Below the pieces are notes generated by a model. It was not told the DNA's origin, ran no database searches, and was given only the letters and a program-made list of their open reading frames with translations. Below, in pieces: positions 16,038 through 24,790 of a stretch of DNA of 64,000 nt (positions are counted from its first letter, which is position 1; each line of letters starts with the position of its first letter). The position numbers were made by a program, and so were the translations under genes. Source of the stretch: Tunturiibacter gelidiferens (lineage in GTDB: Bacteria > Acidobacteriota > Terriglobia > Terriglobales > Acidobacteriaceae); the NCBI RefSeq assembly GCF_013410115.1, contig NZ_JACCCV010000002.1:434001-498000 (forward strand), written 5' to 3'.

Positions 16038-17122
16038 CGACTGCCCGCGTGCGCTGTTTTGGCAGAAGGCTTGATTTTTTCTTTGATCTTTTCAAGGATC
16101 GATTGTGCGCGTTCTACGATGAGCTCGACCTGCCGGTCGTTGTAGTAGCCGTCGCGTGCGGCTCGAATGCAGCCGGCTGCGGCGATGCGTTGACGGGCAG
16201 CCTCGTCGGGCAGATAGCGACGGATCTTCGCGACTAGCTCTTCGAAGCCGGTGAAGAAGACGGCTTCTTCGTCCTCCTTGAATCGCTGCATGTGACCGTC
16301 CGAACGCTCGGCGAGCAGGAAGCCTCCGCAGCCAGCGATCTCGAAGCTTTTGTGGACGAACTCGTCGCAGTTGGAGTGAGTGATGAAGCTGAGGTTGATT
16401 TTGGATTTCCATATGCCTTCGCGGTACTCGTCGCGAAAGAGTTCGCCGCCGTTGAAGAGGGCTTTATAGGCGCTGGGCTCCATTGCTCGTCCCCACTGCC
16501 GGGGGTTGCCGGAGATTACGACCGGAAAACCGCATTCGCGCCATAGGCGCGTGAGGGTTTGTGCGCGGTCGTCGTATGGGGTGCCGATAAAGGAGACCTC
16601 GCGGTTTCTATCGGCGTCCGACCAGCCCTGTGGCGGGGGAAATTGGAGTGTCGGTTCGTAGGCGGTCTGAATCTTGATTACATCGCGCGCGCCTCGCAAT
16701 TTGTAATCGAGAATGTTCTTGTCGCGCTGGACTACATGGAGGTCGTAGTGGGGAATGTCTTTCATGTAGATGCGCCAGCCTGGATCCTGGCGGGTTCCGA
16801 AGGGGTTGTCGATCATGTAGCTGACAGTCACGATGTCCATGGCGCGCATTCGGTCGAGTGTTGCAGGACGGATGTAGAGGAGCTTGTCGGTCCAAAGAAG
16901 ATCCGGTTTTTCCGCTTGAGCGATCTCTATCAGCTCTCGGTTCAGTCGGGCAACGGAAGGTCCGATGACGAGGCGCTGATTTACTTTGCGAAGGATCGGG
17001 TTACTGGATTCGTAGTCGAAGACATTGAACGGGATGACCTGATGGCCGAGGCGTTCAAGAGCCCAGAGGCGATAGAGAGAGGTATCGTTTGGTGAGAGGC
17101 CGGTAGCGTACAGAATCTTCAT
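16034..17122 (-). CDS. Glycosyltransferase, CgeB/Glyco_trans_1_2-like
   Basis: 362 aa GT-B-like protein. Conserved-looking parts are KILYATGLSPNDTSLYR (start), WTDKLLYIRPATLDRM, IDNPFGTRQDPGWRIYMKDI and the C-terminal donor-site region SFEIAGCGGFLLAERSDGH with EEAVFFTGFEELVAKI, typical of the CgeB-like glycosyltransferases of spore, capsule and surface polysaccharide loci. No membrane segment or signal peptide. It is the first gene of a tight cassette (four-base overlap with the GMC gene), 40 nt after the PRC/MgtE-N/CBS gene on the same strand. Donor and acceptor are unknown. Confidence 0.8.
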   Translation of the reverse strand: MKILYATGLSPNDTSLYRLWALERLGHQVIPFNVFDYESSNPILRKVNQRLVIGPSVARLNRELIEIAQAEKPDLLWTDKLLYIRPATLDRMRAMDIVTVSYMIDNPFGTRQDPGWRIYMKDIPHYDLHVVQRDKNILDYKLRGARDVIKIQTAYEPTLQFPPPQGWSDADRNREVSFIGTPYDDRAQTLTRLWRECGFPVVISGNPRQWGRAMEPSAYKALFNGGELFRDEYREGIWKSKINLSFITHSNCDEFVHKSFEIAGCGGFLLAERSDGHMQRFKEDEEAVFFTGFEELVAKIRRYLPDEAARQRIAAAGCIRAARDGYYNDRQVELIVERAQSILEKIKEKIKPSAKTAHAGSR

Positions 17123-17162
17123 GCGGCGCTGCGTTTCCTTTAGATTTTGCCTGCTGTCGGTT

Positions 17163-18440
17163 CTAGTGATTCGCCCTTAGGAGAGCAATCACCTGTTCGG
17201 CGTGTATGACACCGGCCAGATGCTTGTCCTTATCTATGACCGGAAGTGATCGCAGGTTGTATTTGTCGAAGAGCTCGGCGACTTTGCGGCCGTTGGCATC
17301 TACGTTACAGGTGACGAGATGGCTGTGGGGCAGTTCGGTCAGGGGAGTGCCGGCCGCCGCAAGCAGGAGCTGGACCAGCGGAACTAGCGCGGTGATTTTC
17401 TCCTCTTCGTCGAGCAGGTAGATATCGGTGATCATGTCGATATCTCCTTCGAAGTCGCGCAAAGCTGCAATCGCCTGATCGACGAGAGCTGTCGACGTCA
17501 GGGCGATGTACTCGGTCGTCATTCGGCCCGCGGCAGAGTCGCCGGCGAACTCGAGTAAGTCTTCGACCTCCTGCCGCTCCTGGGGGTCCATCTCGCCGAG
17601 AATGGCTTCGGAACGCTCGTCGGTGAGCTCTGATAGCAGGTCGGCTGCGGCTCCGGGGTCCATCTCTTCGACGATGCCTGCGATCTGCTCAGAGTCGAGC
17701 GACTCGATCAGCGACTGCTGCATCTTCGGCTTGACCTCCTCGAGGGCCTCAGCCGCGACCTCCTCGTCGAGCGAGACAAAGAGAGCGTGGCGTTCGGCGG
17801 GGGCCAGCTCTTCGAGGATGTCCGCAATGTCGGAAGGATGCATCTTCGAGAGGCGATCCTGCTCGATCTTCAGGCGAACACGGCGGGCGGGATCGCGATC
17901 GATGAGGTCGACGAAGTCCCACGGGATGACGCTCGCGCCAAAGCGCGAGGCGATGCGGTCGACCGAGGTGGATGGGAGGCCTTTCAGCAGGCGGCGGACG
18001 GCTCCGCGCATACCGACTTCGACCTCCGCAATGCGCAGAGAGAGATCGGGAGTGTCTTCCTGGCAGTTCTCCCACACCAGATCAACGTCGTTGACGCGGA
18101 CGACCTTGTGGCCGTGTACATCGATAATCTGCTGATCCAGCAGGTCGCGTTCGAGCAGAAGAAAGCTCTCATCCTCAGGCAGTGGAGTGGGTTGCGCGGA
18201 CTTGCGGAGCTGCATAGCACCGTCGGGACTGAGTTCGAGTTGAGAGATCAGGACCAGCGAGGGCTTGTCGCGGCGTCTCGACGAGGCTAGTTTCAGGACG
18301 ATGCCGTGAACGTGGGCGGCGTCGACAGAGGGGGCCACGGCGAACTCACGGATATGGCCAAAGGTGCCCCCCTGGGCGTCCGCAATGGCCGATCCCATGA
18401 GGGCTGAAACGCTCGTCCTTTGGTTAGCATGTTTGGTCAT
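17163..18440 (-). CDS. PRC-barrel / MgtE N-domain / CBS-pair protein (Mg-gating module without a channel)
   Basis: 425 aa soluble protein. Residues about 8-130 look like one or two PRC-barrel segments (MGSAIADAQGGTFGHIREF; DQQIIDVHGHKVVRVNDVDLVW). Residues about 195-305 are an MgtE N-terminal superhelix (HPSDIADILEELAPAERHAL; EEMDPGAAADLLSELTDE). Residues about 310-425 are a CBS pair (MTTEYIALTSTALVDQAI; RSLPVIDKDKHLAGVI). In MgtE these domains sense Mg2+ and gate the pore, but here no membrane helices follow. Such proteins are commonly adjacent to Nramp-related transporters; here the transporter is the fifth gene of the same-strand run. ATG start at 18440. Confidence 0.85.
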   Translation of the reverse strand: MTKHANQRTSVSALMGSAIADAQGGTFGHIREFAVAPSVDAAHVHGIVLKLASSRRRDKPSLVLISQLELSPDGAMQLRKSAQPTPLPEDESFLLLERDLLDQQIIDVHGHKVVRVNDVDLVWENCQEDTPDLSLRIAEVEVGMRGAVRRLLKGLPSTSVDRIASRFGASVIPWDFVDLIDRDPARRVRLKIEQDRLSKMHPSDIADILEELAPAERHALFVSLDEEVAAEALEEVKPKMQQSLIESLDSEQIAGIVEEMDPGAAADLLSELTDERSEAILGEMDPQERQEVEDLLEFAGDSAAGRMTTEYIALTSTALVDQAIAALRDFEGDIDMITDIYLLDEEEKITALVPLVQLLLAAAGTPLTELPHSHLVTCNVDANGRKVAELFDKYNLRSLPVIDKDKHLAGVIHAEQVIALLRANH

Positions 18441-18586
18441 AACAAATCACTGGATGCGTTCTCAAACATACCCTGTAATCGCATGTTAGCCCAGCTTGCG
18501 GTCGATAGTTTGTCGGAAAGAGTCGGCCTGGTCAACCCCGGAGGCCGAAAAAGAGTCTGAAATTACACAGAAGATTCGGGGGAACC

Positions 18587-19114
18587 TTGACATTCAAGAA
18601 TTCCACAAGCAAACTGCCATCATCGCTGTTGTCTGACGTTGACGACTGGCATACCAGCACTGCAAGGACTGCTTTGGCCGATTCAACGACAAGCCGTGTC
18701 AGCTTCACCCTGGACTCGTCTCTGGACAGCGTTAACAAGATTGAGCAGACCGCTGAGCAGTGTGCGCAACGGGCTGGCTTCGACGAAGATACGGTTCCCC
18801 ATATCGCCATGGCGGTGCGCGAAGCAGCAGTAAACGCGGTGCTGCATGGCAACTCGTACGATACCAGCAAGCATGTGGTCGCGTCGTTTGAAACGACTTC
18901 AGACTCACTGATTATCCGTATCTCGGACCAAGGCCCCGGACTCGATCCGGACAAGATTCCGGATCCGCTAGCCCCGGAAAATATCCTCCGCGGCTCTGGC
19001 CGCGGTATCTTTCTCATCAAGGCTTTCATGGATGAGGTAAACTTTCGCCAGTTACATCCGGGCACGGAACTGACACTTATCAAGCACCGACCACCCGCGC
19101 AGTCGGGGACTTAA
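18587..19114 (+). CDS. RsbW/SpoIIAB-like anti-sigma factor serine kinase (HATPase_c_2)
   Basis: 175 aa. A GHKL ATPase of the anti-sigma type: N box REAAVNAVLHGN (about residues 85-96), G1 box DQGPGLDPDKIPDP and G2 region GSGRGIFLIKAFMDEV. These kinases bind and block an alternative sigma factor and phosphorylate their antagonist. The first 40 residues are an unrelated Ser/Thr-rich extension. The start is TTG at 18587 with GGGGG just upstream; no nearby in-frame ATG. It lies 14 nt before the STAS antagonist gene, its expected partner. No sigma factor or PP2C phosphatase is in the window. Confidence 0.87.
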   Translation: MTFKNSTSKLPSSLLSDVDDWHTSTARTALADSTTSRVSFTLDSSLDSVNKIEQTAEQCAQRAGFDEDTVPHIAMAVREAAVNAVLHGNSYDTSKHVVASFETTSDSLIIRISDQGPGLDPDKIPDPLAPENILRGSGRGIFLIKAFMDEVNFRQLHPGTELTLIKHRPPAQSGT

Positions 19115-19128
19115 GGAGAACACTAGAC

Positions 19129-19476
19129 ATGAGCATGAAAGTAAAAACTCGCCAGGTAGATGGCATCACCATTCTGGATCTCAGCGGCCGTATCACCCTT
19201 GGCGAAGGCAGTGTGACGATCCGCGACGCCGTGCGCGATGTTCTGGCGAAGGGTTCCAATAAGATTCTGCTCAACCTCGGCGACATCAGCTACATCGACA
19301 GCTCGGGTATCGGCGAGTTGGTAAGCGCCTTTACCACCGTCAAGAACAGCGGCGGCGAGCTGAAGCTACTGAACCTGACGAAGAAAGTACACGACCTGCT
19401 GCAGATCACCAAGCTGTACACCGTCTTCGACGTCAAGGATGATGAGGCAACCGCAATCTCTTCCTTCAGCAAGTAA
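19129..19476 (+). CDS. Anti-sigma factor antagonist (STAS domain, RsbV/SpoIIAA-like)
   Basis: 115 aa STAS-domain protein. The phosphorylatable Ser lies in YIDSSGIGELVSA (about residues 55-67), the site targeted by RsbW-type kinases; unphosphorylated antagonist frees the sigma factor. The ATG at 19129 has AAGGAGA about ten nt upstream. It is in an operon with the kinase immediately before it, followed by a strong terminator. Confidence 0.9.
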   Translation: MSMKVKTRQVDGITILDLSGRITLGEGSVTIRDAVRDVLAKGSNKILLNLGDISYIDSSGIGELVSAFTTVKNSGGELKLLNLTKKVHDLLQITKLYTVFDVKDDEATAISSFSK

Positions 19477-19492
19477 TCAGCTCTGCCGCACT

Positions 19493-19524
19493 AAAAAGCC
19501 GCCGCGATATGCGACGGCTTTTTT
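19493..19524. terminator. Bidirectional hairpin terminator between rsbV-like gene and lemA
   Basis: AAAAAGCCG pairs with CGGCTTTTT, with an inner CGC/GCG extension and T-run on both strands. It lies 16 nt after the STAS gene stop and 26 nt beyond the convergent lemA stop, so it can serve both. Confidence 0.85.
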
Positions 19525-19549
19525 GTTGGGCCAGGTCAGTTCGCTTCGT

Positions 19550-20134
19550 CTACTTCGAGAAGTCGACCTTCGGCGCCACACTGTTCTCTGGGTTGCCTTT
19601 GAAGTACTCGTCGCGATAATGAAAGCCCGCGATATTGGCCCAGATACTTTGAGGAAATTGTCGAACGTAAACATTGTAATCCTCAAGCGTCTTGTTGTAT
19701 CGCTGACGTTCGACGGAGATTCGATTTTCTGTTCCCTCCAGCTGATCGGTGAGACGTGTGAACTGCTCGTTGCCCTTCAGGTTGGGGTACTGCTCCTGGA
19801 GCCGGAAGAACGGACCCAAGGCCACGTCGAGCTTGGCGTTGGCATTGATATTGCTGGCGTGATCGCTGCCTGCGGCGAGAACACCGGCGCGTGCGTTGGC
19901 AATGTTGGTCAAAATCGTTGATTCTTCGGCGACATATCCCTTCACCGACGCAACAAGATTTGGAATCAGGTCAAGGCGGCGCTGCTGTACGACGTTGACC
20001 TGTGAGAACGCCTGATTGATTGCCTCATTCTTCTGCACCAGCGTGTTTTTCGCGCCGATGTAGCTGCCTCCTACAAAGAGCAGAACGACGATGAGAAGAG
20101 CTACAACACCAAGCACAACCCATAAAGATTTCAT
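19550..20134 (-). CDS. lemA: LemA family protein
   Basis: 194 aa, one N-terminal membrane helix (residues 5-25) followed by a coiled-coil-rich helical domain. The family block YIGAKNTLVQKNEAINQAFSQVNVVQQRRLDLIPNLV and RYNKTLEDYNVYVRQFPQSIW are hallmarks. LemA proteins are envelope-anchored helical-bundle proteins of uncertain function, often encoded with TPM-domain proteins, as here. The ATG has GAGGAA upstream. It is the last gene of a minus-strand group DUF4142-TPM-lemA; the TPM gene precedes it by 126 nt. Confidence 0.92.
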   Translation of the reverse strand: MKSLWVVLGVVALLIVVLLFVGGSYIGAKNTLVQKNEAINQAFSQVNVVQQRRLDLIPNLVASVKGYVAEESTILTNIANARAGVLAAGSDHASNINANAKLDVALGPFFRLQEQYPNLKGNEQFTRLTDQLEGTENRISVERQRYNKTLEDYNVYVRQFPQSIWANIAGFHYRDEYFKGNPENSVAPKVDFSK

Positions 20135-20260
20135 GTTTCCTCAATTTCCCTTCGTCTGAAATTTCGATGCTATCGACAGATGGCGTCTTCGGCTGTACTT
20201 TACCATTGGAACCGGCTTCTTTTACCTTTCTTTACGGCTACCTGGTTTACATTTGCGTCC

Positions 20261-21049
20261 TCAAAAGTCTCCGCTGGCTCCCCCTCCACCTGAACTGCCG
20301 CCTCCGAAGCCGCCAAAACCTCCGCCACCACGGTCGTCGTCGCGTCCCCGGCCACCGCCAAAACCGCCCCCTCCGCCTCCCATCAGATTTCCCAGGAGAA
20401 AGAAGATCAAGCCCGTGTTGCCGGTCTTGACTAGAAAGAAGAGGATCAGCAGGATGGCGCCGCCGCCGATAATGACCTCTGTGAGGCTTAGTTGAACGGG
20501 TTGCTGCTGACGGTGGTACTGATGAACGGGTTGAGCGAGGTTCAGGGTGACACTCGCATCGGTCGCAATAATTCGGGCGATCTGCGTCACTCCAAGCGGG
20601 ATTGCCGTGTTGTAGTCCCCCTGCTGGGCCGCGGGAACCATCGAACGGCCGATGTCTCCGACCTTGGCGTCGTTGAGGATGCCCTCGAGACCGTAGCCGA
20701 CCTCGATGCGGCCGCGTCGCGGGGTCATCACGAAGAGCATCAGAACGCCACGATCTGTTCCCTTGGCGCCGACCTTCCATTTATCTTCAAGCGCCGTGGC
20801 AAATTCTTCGATCGACTGGTCGCCGTCGAGGGTCTTGACGGTAACAACTGCAATTTGAGCATGAGCCTGACGATCAACCTGGGTGCAGAGGTTTTCGAGG
20901 CCGGATTTGGTCGAGGGAGAAAGGACGCCGGCAAAGTCGTTGACATAGCCAGCTGGCGCCGGCAGCGTGTTCACTGACTCCGCTGTGACCACAAGCGACG
21001 GCGCAAAGACCAAGAGGACGACGGCCAGCCATCGCGAAAGATAGTTCAT
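20261..21049 (-). CDS. TPM-domain membrane protein (YgcG-like)
   Basis: 262 aa. Signal peptide at 1-24, TPM domain (residues about 35-160) with YVNDFAGVLSPSTKSGLENL, QIAVVTVKTLDGDQ and GVLMLFVMTPRRGRIEVGYGLEG, then one or two membrane helices (about 190-225) and a C-terminal tail composed almost only of Gly with some Ser, Phe, Arg and Asp. This is the standard YgcG layout. TPM domains are associated with membrane protein quality control or photosystem repair in plants; the bacterial role is unclear. Next to lemA, as is common. The tail makes the DNA at 20260-20400 strongly C-rich. Confidence 0.88.
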   Translation of the reverse strand: MNYLSRWLAVVLLVFAPSLVVTAESVNTLPAPAGYVNDFAGVLSPSTKSGLENLCTQVDRQAHAQIAVVTVKTLDGDQSIEEFATALEDKWKVGAKGTDRGVLMLFVMTPRRGRIEVGYGLEGILNDAKVGDIGRSMVPAAQQGDYNTAIPLGVTQIARIIATDASVTLNLAQPVHQYHRQQQPVQLSLTEVIIGGGAILLILFFLVKTGNTGLIFFLLGNLMGGGGGGFGGGRGRDDDRGGGGFGGFGGGSSGGGGASGDF

Positions 21050-21120
21050 CGATGGTCATTCTACCCCCTTGCTGTTTCTACCGTTGACTAGTGTGGAACG
21101 ACAATTCAGTTTACTGGCGT

Positions 21121-21146
21121 AAAAAGAGGGTGCACATGGCACCCTC
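21121..21146 (-). terminator. Rho-independent terminator after the DUF4142 gene
   Basis: On the minus strand GAGGGTGC and GCACCCTC form an 8-bp stem with a 5-nt loop, followed by TTTTT. It lies 26 nt past the DUF4142 stop, separating it from the TPM gene. Confidence 0.82.
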
Positions 21147-21171
21147 GACCACCTGAACCGAAAAGCAACCG

Positions 21172-21852
21172 TTATGAAGTGGGACTAGCTGATTTGTTCC
21201 CGCCGTCTGGCGGCATGGGGACACCTTTTTCACGGGCGAGCTTGTCGACCATCATGCTGTGCTCATGAATTACTTTCGTCGCGTTATTGACCGCGGTCTG
21301 AAGGGTCGGGTCCGTTGTGCTGGCGGCCTCCTGACGAAACTCGTGCAGGTCCTTGTGATGGTCCTTCACCATAAACGACAGGTACTCCATATCGAAGTCA
21401 TTGCCTGAGAGTCCGTTGAGTTTGTCGTACTCGGCCTGGTCTTCCTTGTTCAGGTTCGTTGGCAGCCTGACGCCCATAGAGTCAGCGATCGGGGCCATAT
21501 CGTTGTTCAACTTGGTGTGATCGTCGACCATCTTTTGGCCGAAGGCCTTCACATCGTCGCTGCTTCCCTTCTGGGCCGCAAGTTGGCCAAGCTTCACCTC
21601 GGCCATCCCTCCCTGGGCAGCCTTGCGCAGGAAGATCTTGTCCTTCATTGTCTGGCCGATGTCTCCGGAGTTTGTGGAGGAATCCTGAATGGCGGTAGCA
21701 GAGGCAGGCGCTTGCTGCGCTCGATTCGGCTGTGTCTGTGACGCTGGGGGACTCATGGGATCGGATTGCGCTAGAAGAATTGCGGGATAGAGGATTGCTG
21801 CACTCAGGACCAGGGTTTGAGAGATCAGGTTGCAAGCTGAATTGAGTTTCAT
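21172..21852 (-). CDS. DUF4142 secreted protein
   Basis: 226 aa. Signal peptide at residues 1-29 (ending AILLAQ), then a Pro/Gln/Ser-rich linker and a DUF4142 domain (about 70-215), a ferritin-like helical bundle: FLRKAAQGGMAEVKLGQLAAQK, KAFGQKMVDDHTKLNNDM and DMEYLSFMVKDHHKDLHEF. The His/Glu-rich helices suggest possible metal binding, but no function is established. DUF4142 proteins are abundant in acidobacteria. ATG start at 21852; a terminator follows the gene. Confidence 0.9.
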   Translation of the reverse strand: MKLNSACNLISQTLVLSAAILYPAILLAQSDPMSPPASQTQPNRAQQAPASATAIQDSSTNSGDIGQTMKDKIFLRKAAQGGMAEVKLGQLAAQKGSSDDVKAFGQKMVDDHTKLNNDMAPIADSMGVRLPTNLNKEDQAEYDKLNGLSGNDFDMEYLSFMVKDHHKDLHEFRQEAASTTDPTLQTAVNNATKVIHEHSMMVDKLAREKGVPMPPDGGNKSASPTS

Positions 21853-21986
21853 GATTTTGCTCCAGTAGCGGACGACTGTTTCACTCGTGCCGCAGATGCC
21901 ATTCTTGTGTTGGGTGTACAGGGCTAATTTATGGTTGCCTCTCGGGGCGCGGCGACGCTGTATCCTGTCAATGGAGCTTCAAATTA

Positions 21987-24068
21987 ATGACGCCAGGTAC
22001 CATCCAGCCACCCCACGCTCGCCAGGAACCTACGCCCACAACGCTGCATGGACAGACCCTCGAAGATAACTATCGCTGGATGAGGGAGAAGTCATCGCCT
22101 GAGGTGCTGGCTCATCTAGAAGATGAGAACGCTTATACGCTCTCCGTGATGAAGGCCACCGAAGATCTGCAGAAAAAACTCTACGACGAGATGCTGTCCC
22201 ACATCAAAGAGACGGATGTGTCGGTTCCATACCTACAGCGCGGATGGTTCTACTACGTGCGAACGGTGGAGGGGAGCCAGTATCCGATTCATTGCCGGAG
22301 GCTGGCGACGGGGCCGAGGTTCGACGAGTCGCAGCCAGAGGAGATTTTGCTGGATGTAAATCTGCTTGCGGTGGGCCAATCGTTTATGTCTGTGGGCGGG
22401 ATGAGTGTGAGTCCGGATGGATTCAAACTGGCATACTCCACCGACAACACCGGGTTCAGGCAGTACACGCTGCACATTCGGGACTTGAAGACCGGCTTGG
22501 ATCTGCCAGACACTGCTGAACGAGTAGGGTCGATCGTCTGGGCGACGGACTCGACACTCTTCTACACGACCGAGGATGACGTCACCAAGCGGCAGGATCA
22601 TCTTTTTCGGCACTATCTGGGCGATACGGCGACCAAGGATGTAGTGGTCTACGAAGAAAAAGACGAGCGATTCAATATTGGTTTAGGCAAGACGCGAGAC
22701 GGCAAATATCTGCTGATGGAAGCCGGAAGCCACACCACCAGTGAGTGCCGCTTCCTCGCGGCCGACTCTCCCGACGGGGAGTTTCAGATGATCGCTCCGC
22801 GGATCGATGATCAGGAGTATTCGGTCGATCATCGCGACGGCCTTTTCTACATTCGGACGAATGATACTGGGAAGAACTTTCGAGTTGTGACTGCTGCTGT
22901 CGAAAAGCCTGGGCGCGTAGACTGGAAAGAATTTGTCTCACTAGATGCTGAAGCTCCGCTTGAGGACTTTGAGGTATTCGCTTCATTTTACGTAACTTCG
23001 AGAAGAAAGCTTGGCTTGCCAACTTTGGCCGTAACCAACTTTGCCTCCGGTGAAACCCTCCAGAGATCGAAGGAGATTGAATTTCCTGAGCCCGTGTATT
23101 CGGCGGGAGCCCATGCGAACCGGGAGTTCGATACACAGGCGTTTCGATACAGTTACACGTCGCTGGTTTCGCCAGCTTCGGTGTATGAATATGACGTTCG
23201 GCTGGGCACTTCGGAGCTTTTGAAGCAGCAGGAGGTTCCGGGCGGATTTGATTTTGCTCGCTATGCTTCGGAGCGCGTCTGGGTAGAAGCGTTAGACGGG
23301 GTGAAGATTCCGGTCTCTGTTGTTTATCGGCGCGACTCGTTTACGCGAAACTCGACGAATCCTGTTTATGTTTACGGGTACGGTTCGTATGGATATCCTC
23401 TTCCCATCGGGTTCAGCTCGTCGCGTTTGTCGCTGCTCGATCGAGGCGTGGTGATCGCTTATGCGCATATTCGTGGTGGTGGGGAGATGGGAGATTCCTG
23501 GCACGATGCTGGCAAGATGATGGTGAAACGCAACACGTTTAGCGACTTCATCGCGGTGATTGAGCAATTGGTCGCCAAGGGGTACGGAGCCAGGGATCGG
23601 GTTGCGATTGAGGGTGGGAGCGCGGGCGGGTTGCTGATGGGTGCAGTGGTCAATGAGCGGCCAGAGTTGTTTCGAGTGGTTCTGTCGCACGTTCCCTTCG
23701 TGGATGTGATGAACACGATGCTCGACGCGAGTTTGCCGCTGACTGTGGCGGAGTATGAGGAGTGGGGAAATCCGAACGAGGCGGAGGCTTTCGAGTACAT
23801 GCGGTCTTACTCGCCGTATGACAACCTCAAGGTCGGAGAATATCCCGCTATGCTGGTGAAGACGAGCCTGAACGACTCTCAGGTGATGTACTGGGAGCCG
23901 GCAAAATATGTTGCCAGATTGCGAACGCTGAAGACGAATGACACCCCGCTGCTGCTGCACATTAACATGGACGCCGGGCACGGGGGTGCTTCTGGTCGAT
24001 ACGACTATCTGAAAGAGATCGCGTTCGATTACGCGTTTTTGCTGATACAGCTTGGGGTGGAGAGCTAG
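21987..24068 (+). CDS. S9A prolyl oligopeptidase / oligopeptidase B (PtrB-like)
   Basis: 693 aa serine peptidase. An N-terminal seven-bladed propeller (residues about 70-410) precedes an alpha/beta-hydrolase domain with catalytic Ser in EGGSAGGLLMGAV (about 545), Asp in VKTSLNDSQVMYWEP (about 630) and His in DAGHGGASGRYD (about 662). Length and the ENAYTLSVMKATEDLQKKLYDEM N-terminal segment point to oligopeptidase B, which cleaves short peptides after basic residues. No signal peptide, so cytoplasmic. The ATG at 21987 has only a weak GGAGC upstream. The stop shares the palindrome CTAG with the stop of the convergent methyltransferase gene. Confidence 0.93.
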   Translation: MTPGTIQPPHARQEPTPTTLHGQTLEDNYRWMREKSSPEVLAHLEDENAYTLSVMKATEDLQKKLYDEMLSHIKETDVSVPYLQRGWFYYVRTVEGSQYPIHCRRLATGPRFDESQPEEILLDVNLLAVGQSFMSVGGMSVSPDGFKLAYSTDNTGFRQYTLHIRDLKTGLDLPDTAERVGSIVWATDSTLFYTTEDDVTKRQDHLFRHYLGDTATKDVVVYEEKDERFNIGLGKTRDGKYLLMEAGSHTTSECRFLAADSPDGEFQMIAPRIDDQEYSVDHRDGLFYIRTNDTGKNFRVVTAAVEKPGRVDWKEFVSLDAEAPLEDFEVFASFYVTSRRKLGLPTLAVTNFASGETLQRSKEIEFPEPVYSAGAHANREFDTQAFRYSYTSLVSPASVYEYDVRLGTSELLKQQEVPGGFDFARYASERVWVEALDGVKIPVSVVYRRDSFTRNSTNPVYVYGYGSYGYPLPIGFSSSRLSLLDRGVVIAYAHIRGGGEMGDSWHDAGKMMVKRNTFSDFIAVIEQLVAKGYGARDRVAIEGGSAGGLLMGAVVNERPELFRVVLSHVPFVDVMNTMLDASLPLTVAEYEEWGNPNEAEAFEYMRSYSPYDNLKVGEYPAMLVKTSLNDSQVMYWEPAKYVARLRTLKTNDTPLLLHINMDAGHGGASGRYDYLKEIAFDYAFLLIQLGVES

Positions 24069-24709
24069 GCTTGTCCATTGGGCCGGTTTGAGCGCTTACG
24101 CAGCACCCACGTGGTCATGCAACGGTAGTCCTGTACGATGGTAGTTTTGAGTGGATCGACCATGACGGCGTCCAACTGCTGCGTCAACTGCATCAGCATG
24201 GACTCGTCGACCAGGAACCATTCGGATCCGTCGTTGATTCGATAGATGTGGCTTCGCAGCTGTTCGAAGTCCATCCCGATGCGCGAACCCAATCGGCAGA
24301 AGAACAGACCTCCCGGCCTCAGAACCCGCCAGAGCTCCTGAATCATGGCGAGAAAATGAGATTCGTCCGGCGCGAAGTGCAGCACCGAGCTACAGATGAC
24401 CACGTCAAAAAAGTTGTCTGGAAGGTTTATCCGTTCAAGTTCTCCCACCAAGAAGTTGCTTGCTGGAAGGGTCGGGGCTAATTCGGCTGCAAGCGCTCGC
24501 ACGTGCGCTACCCCTTCGGCATTTGCGTCTATTGCAAAGATCTCGCAGCCCTCTCGCAGAAGATGCACGAGATTCCTGCCGTATCCGCAGCCGGCGTCGA
24601 GGACACGCATATCGGGAGCGATGTTGCCTCGGAGGATCTGGTCGAAGACGTAGATATCAACCTGTCCGAACTGGTCCTGTAAGTTCATTGCGACTTTCTC
24701 AGCTTTCAC
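24065..24709 (-). CDS. Class I SAM-dependent methyltransferase
   Basis: 214 aa. The SAM-binding motif I is VLDAGCGYGRNLVHL (about residues 37-51), with an acidic residue at the end of strand 2 (IFAIDANAEG), motif IV-like VVICSSVLHFAP and LWRVLRPGGLFFCRLG. This is a Methyltransf_11-type small-molecule methyltransferase of unknown substrate. The start is GTG at 24709 (GGGAAGAA upstream) or ATG at 24688. It is convergent with the oligopeptidase gene, overlapping by the four bases CTAG. Confidence 0.87.
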   Translation of the reverse strand: MKAEKVAMNLQDQFGQVDIYVFDQILRGNIAPDMRVLDAGCGYGRNLVHLLREGCEIFAIDANAEGVAHVRALAAELAPTLPASNFLVGELERINLPDNFFDVVICSSVLHFAPDESHFLAMIQELWRVLRPGGLFFCRLGSRIGMDFEQLRSHIYRINDGSEWFLVDESMLMQLTQQLDAVMVDPLKTTIVQDYRCMTTWVLRKRSNRPNGQA

Positions 24710-24790
24710 TTCTTCCCCGCTCGTCAGGATTTTGAATTGTTCGTGGATGTGAGCATCAACCTTGCCGCTGCGGGTAACGCGCGGTTGACG

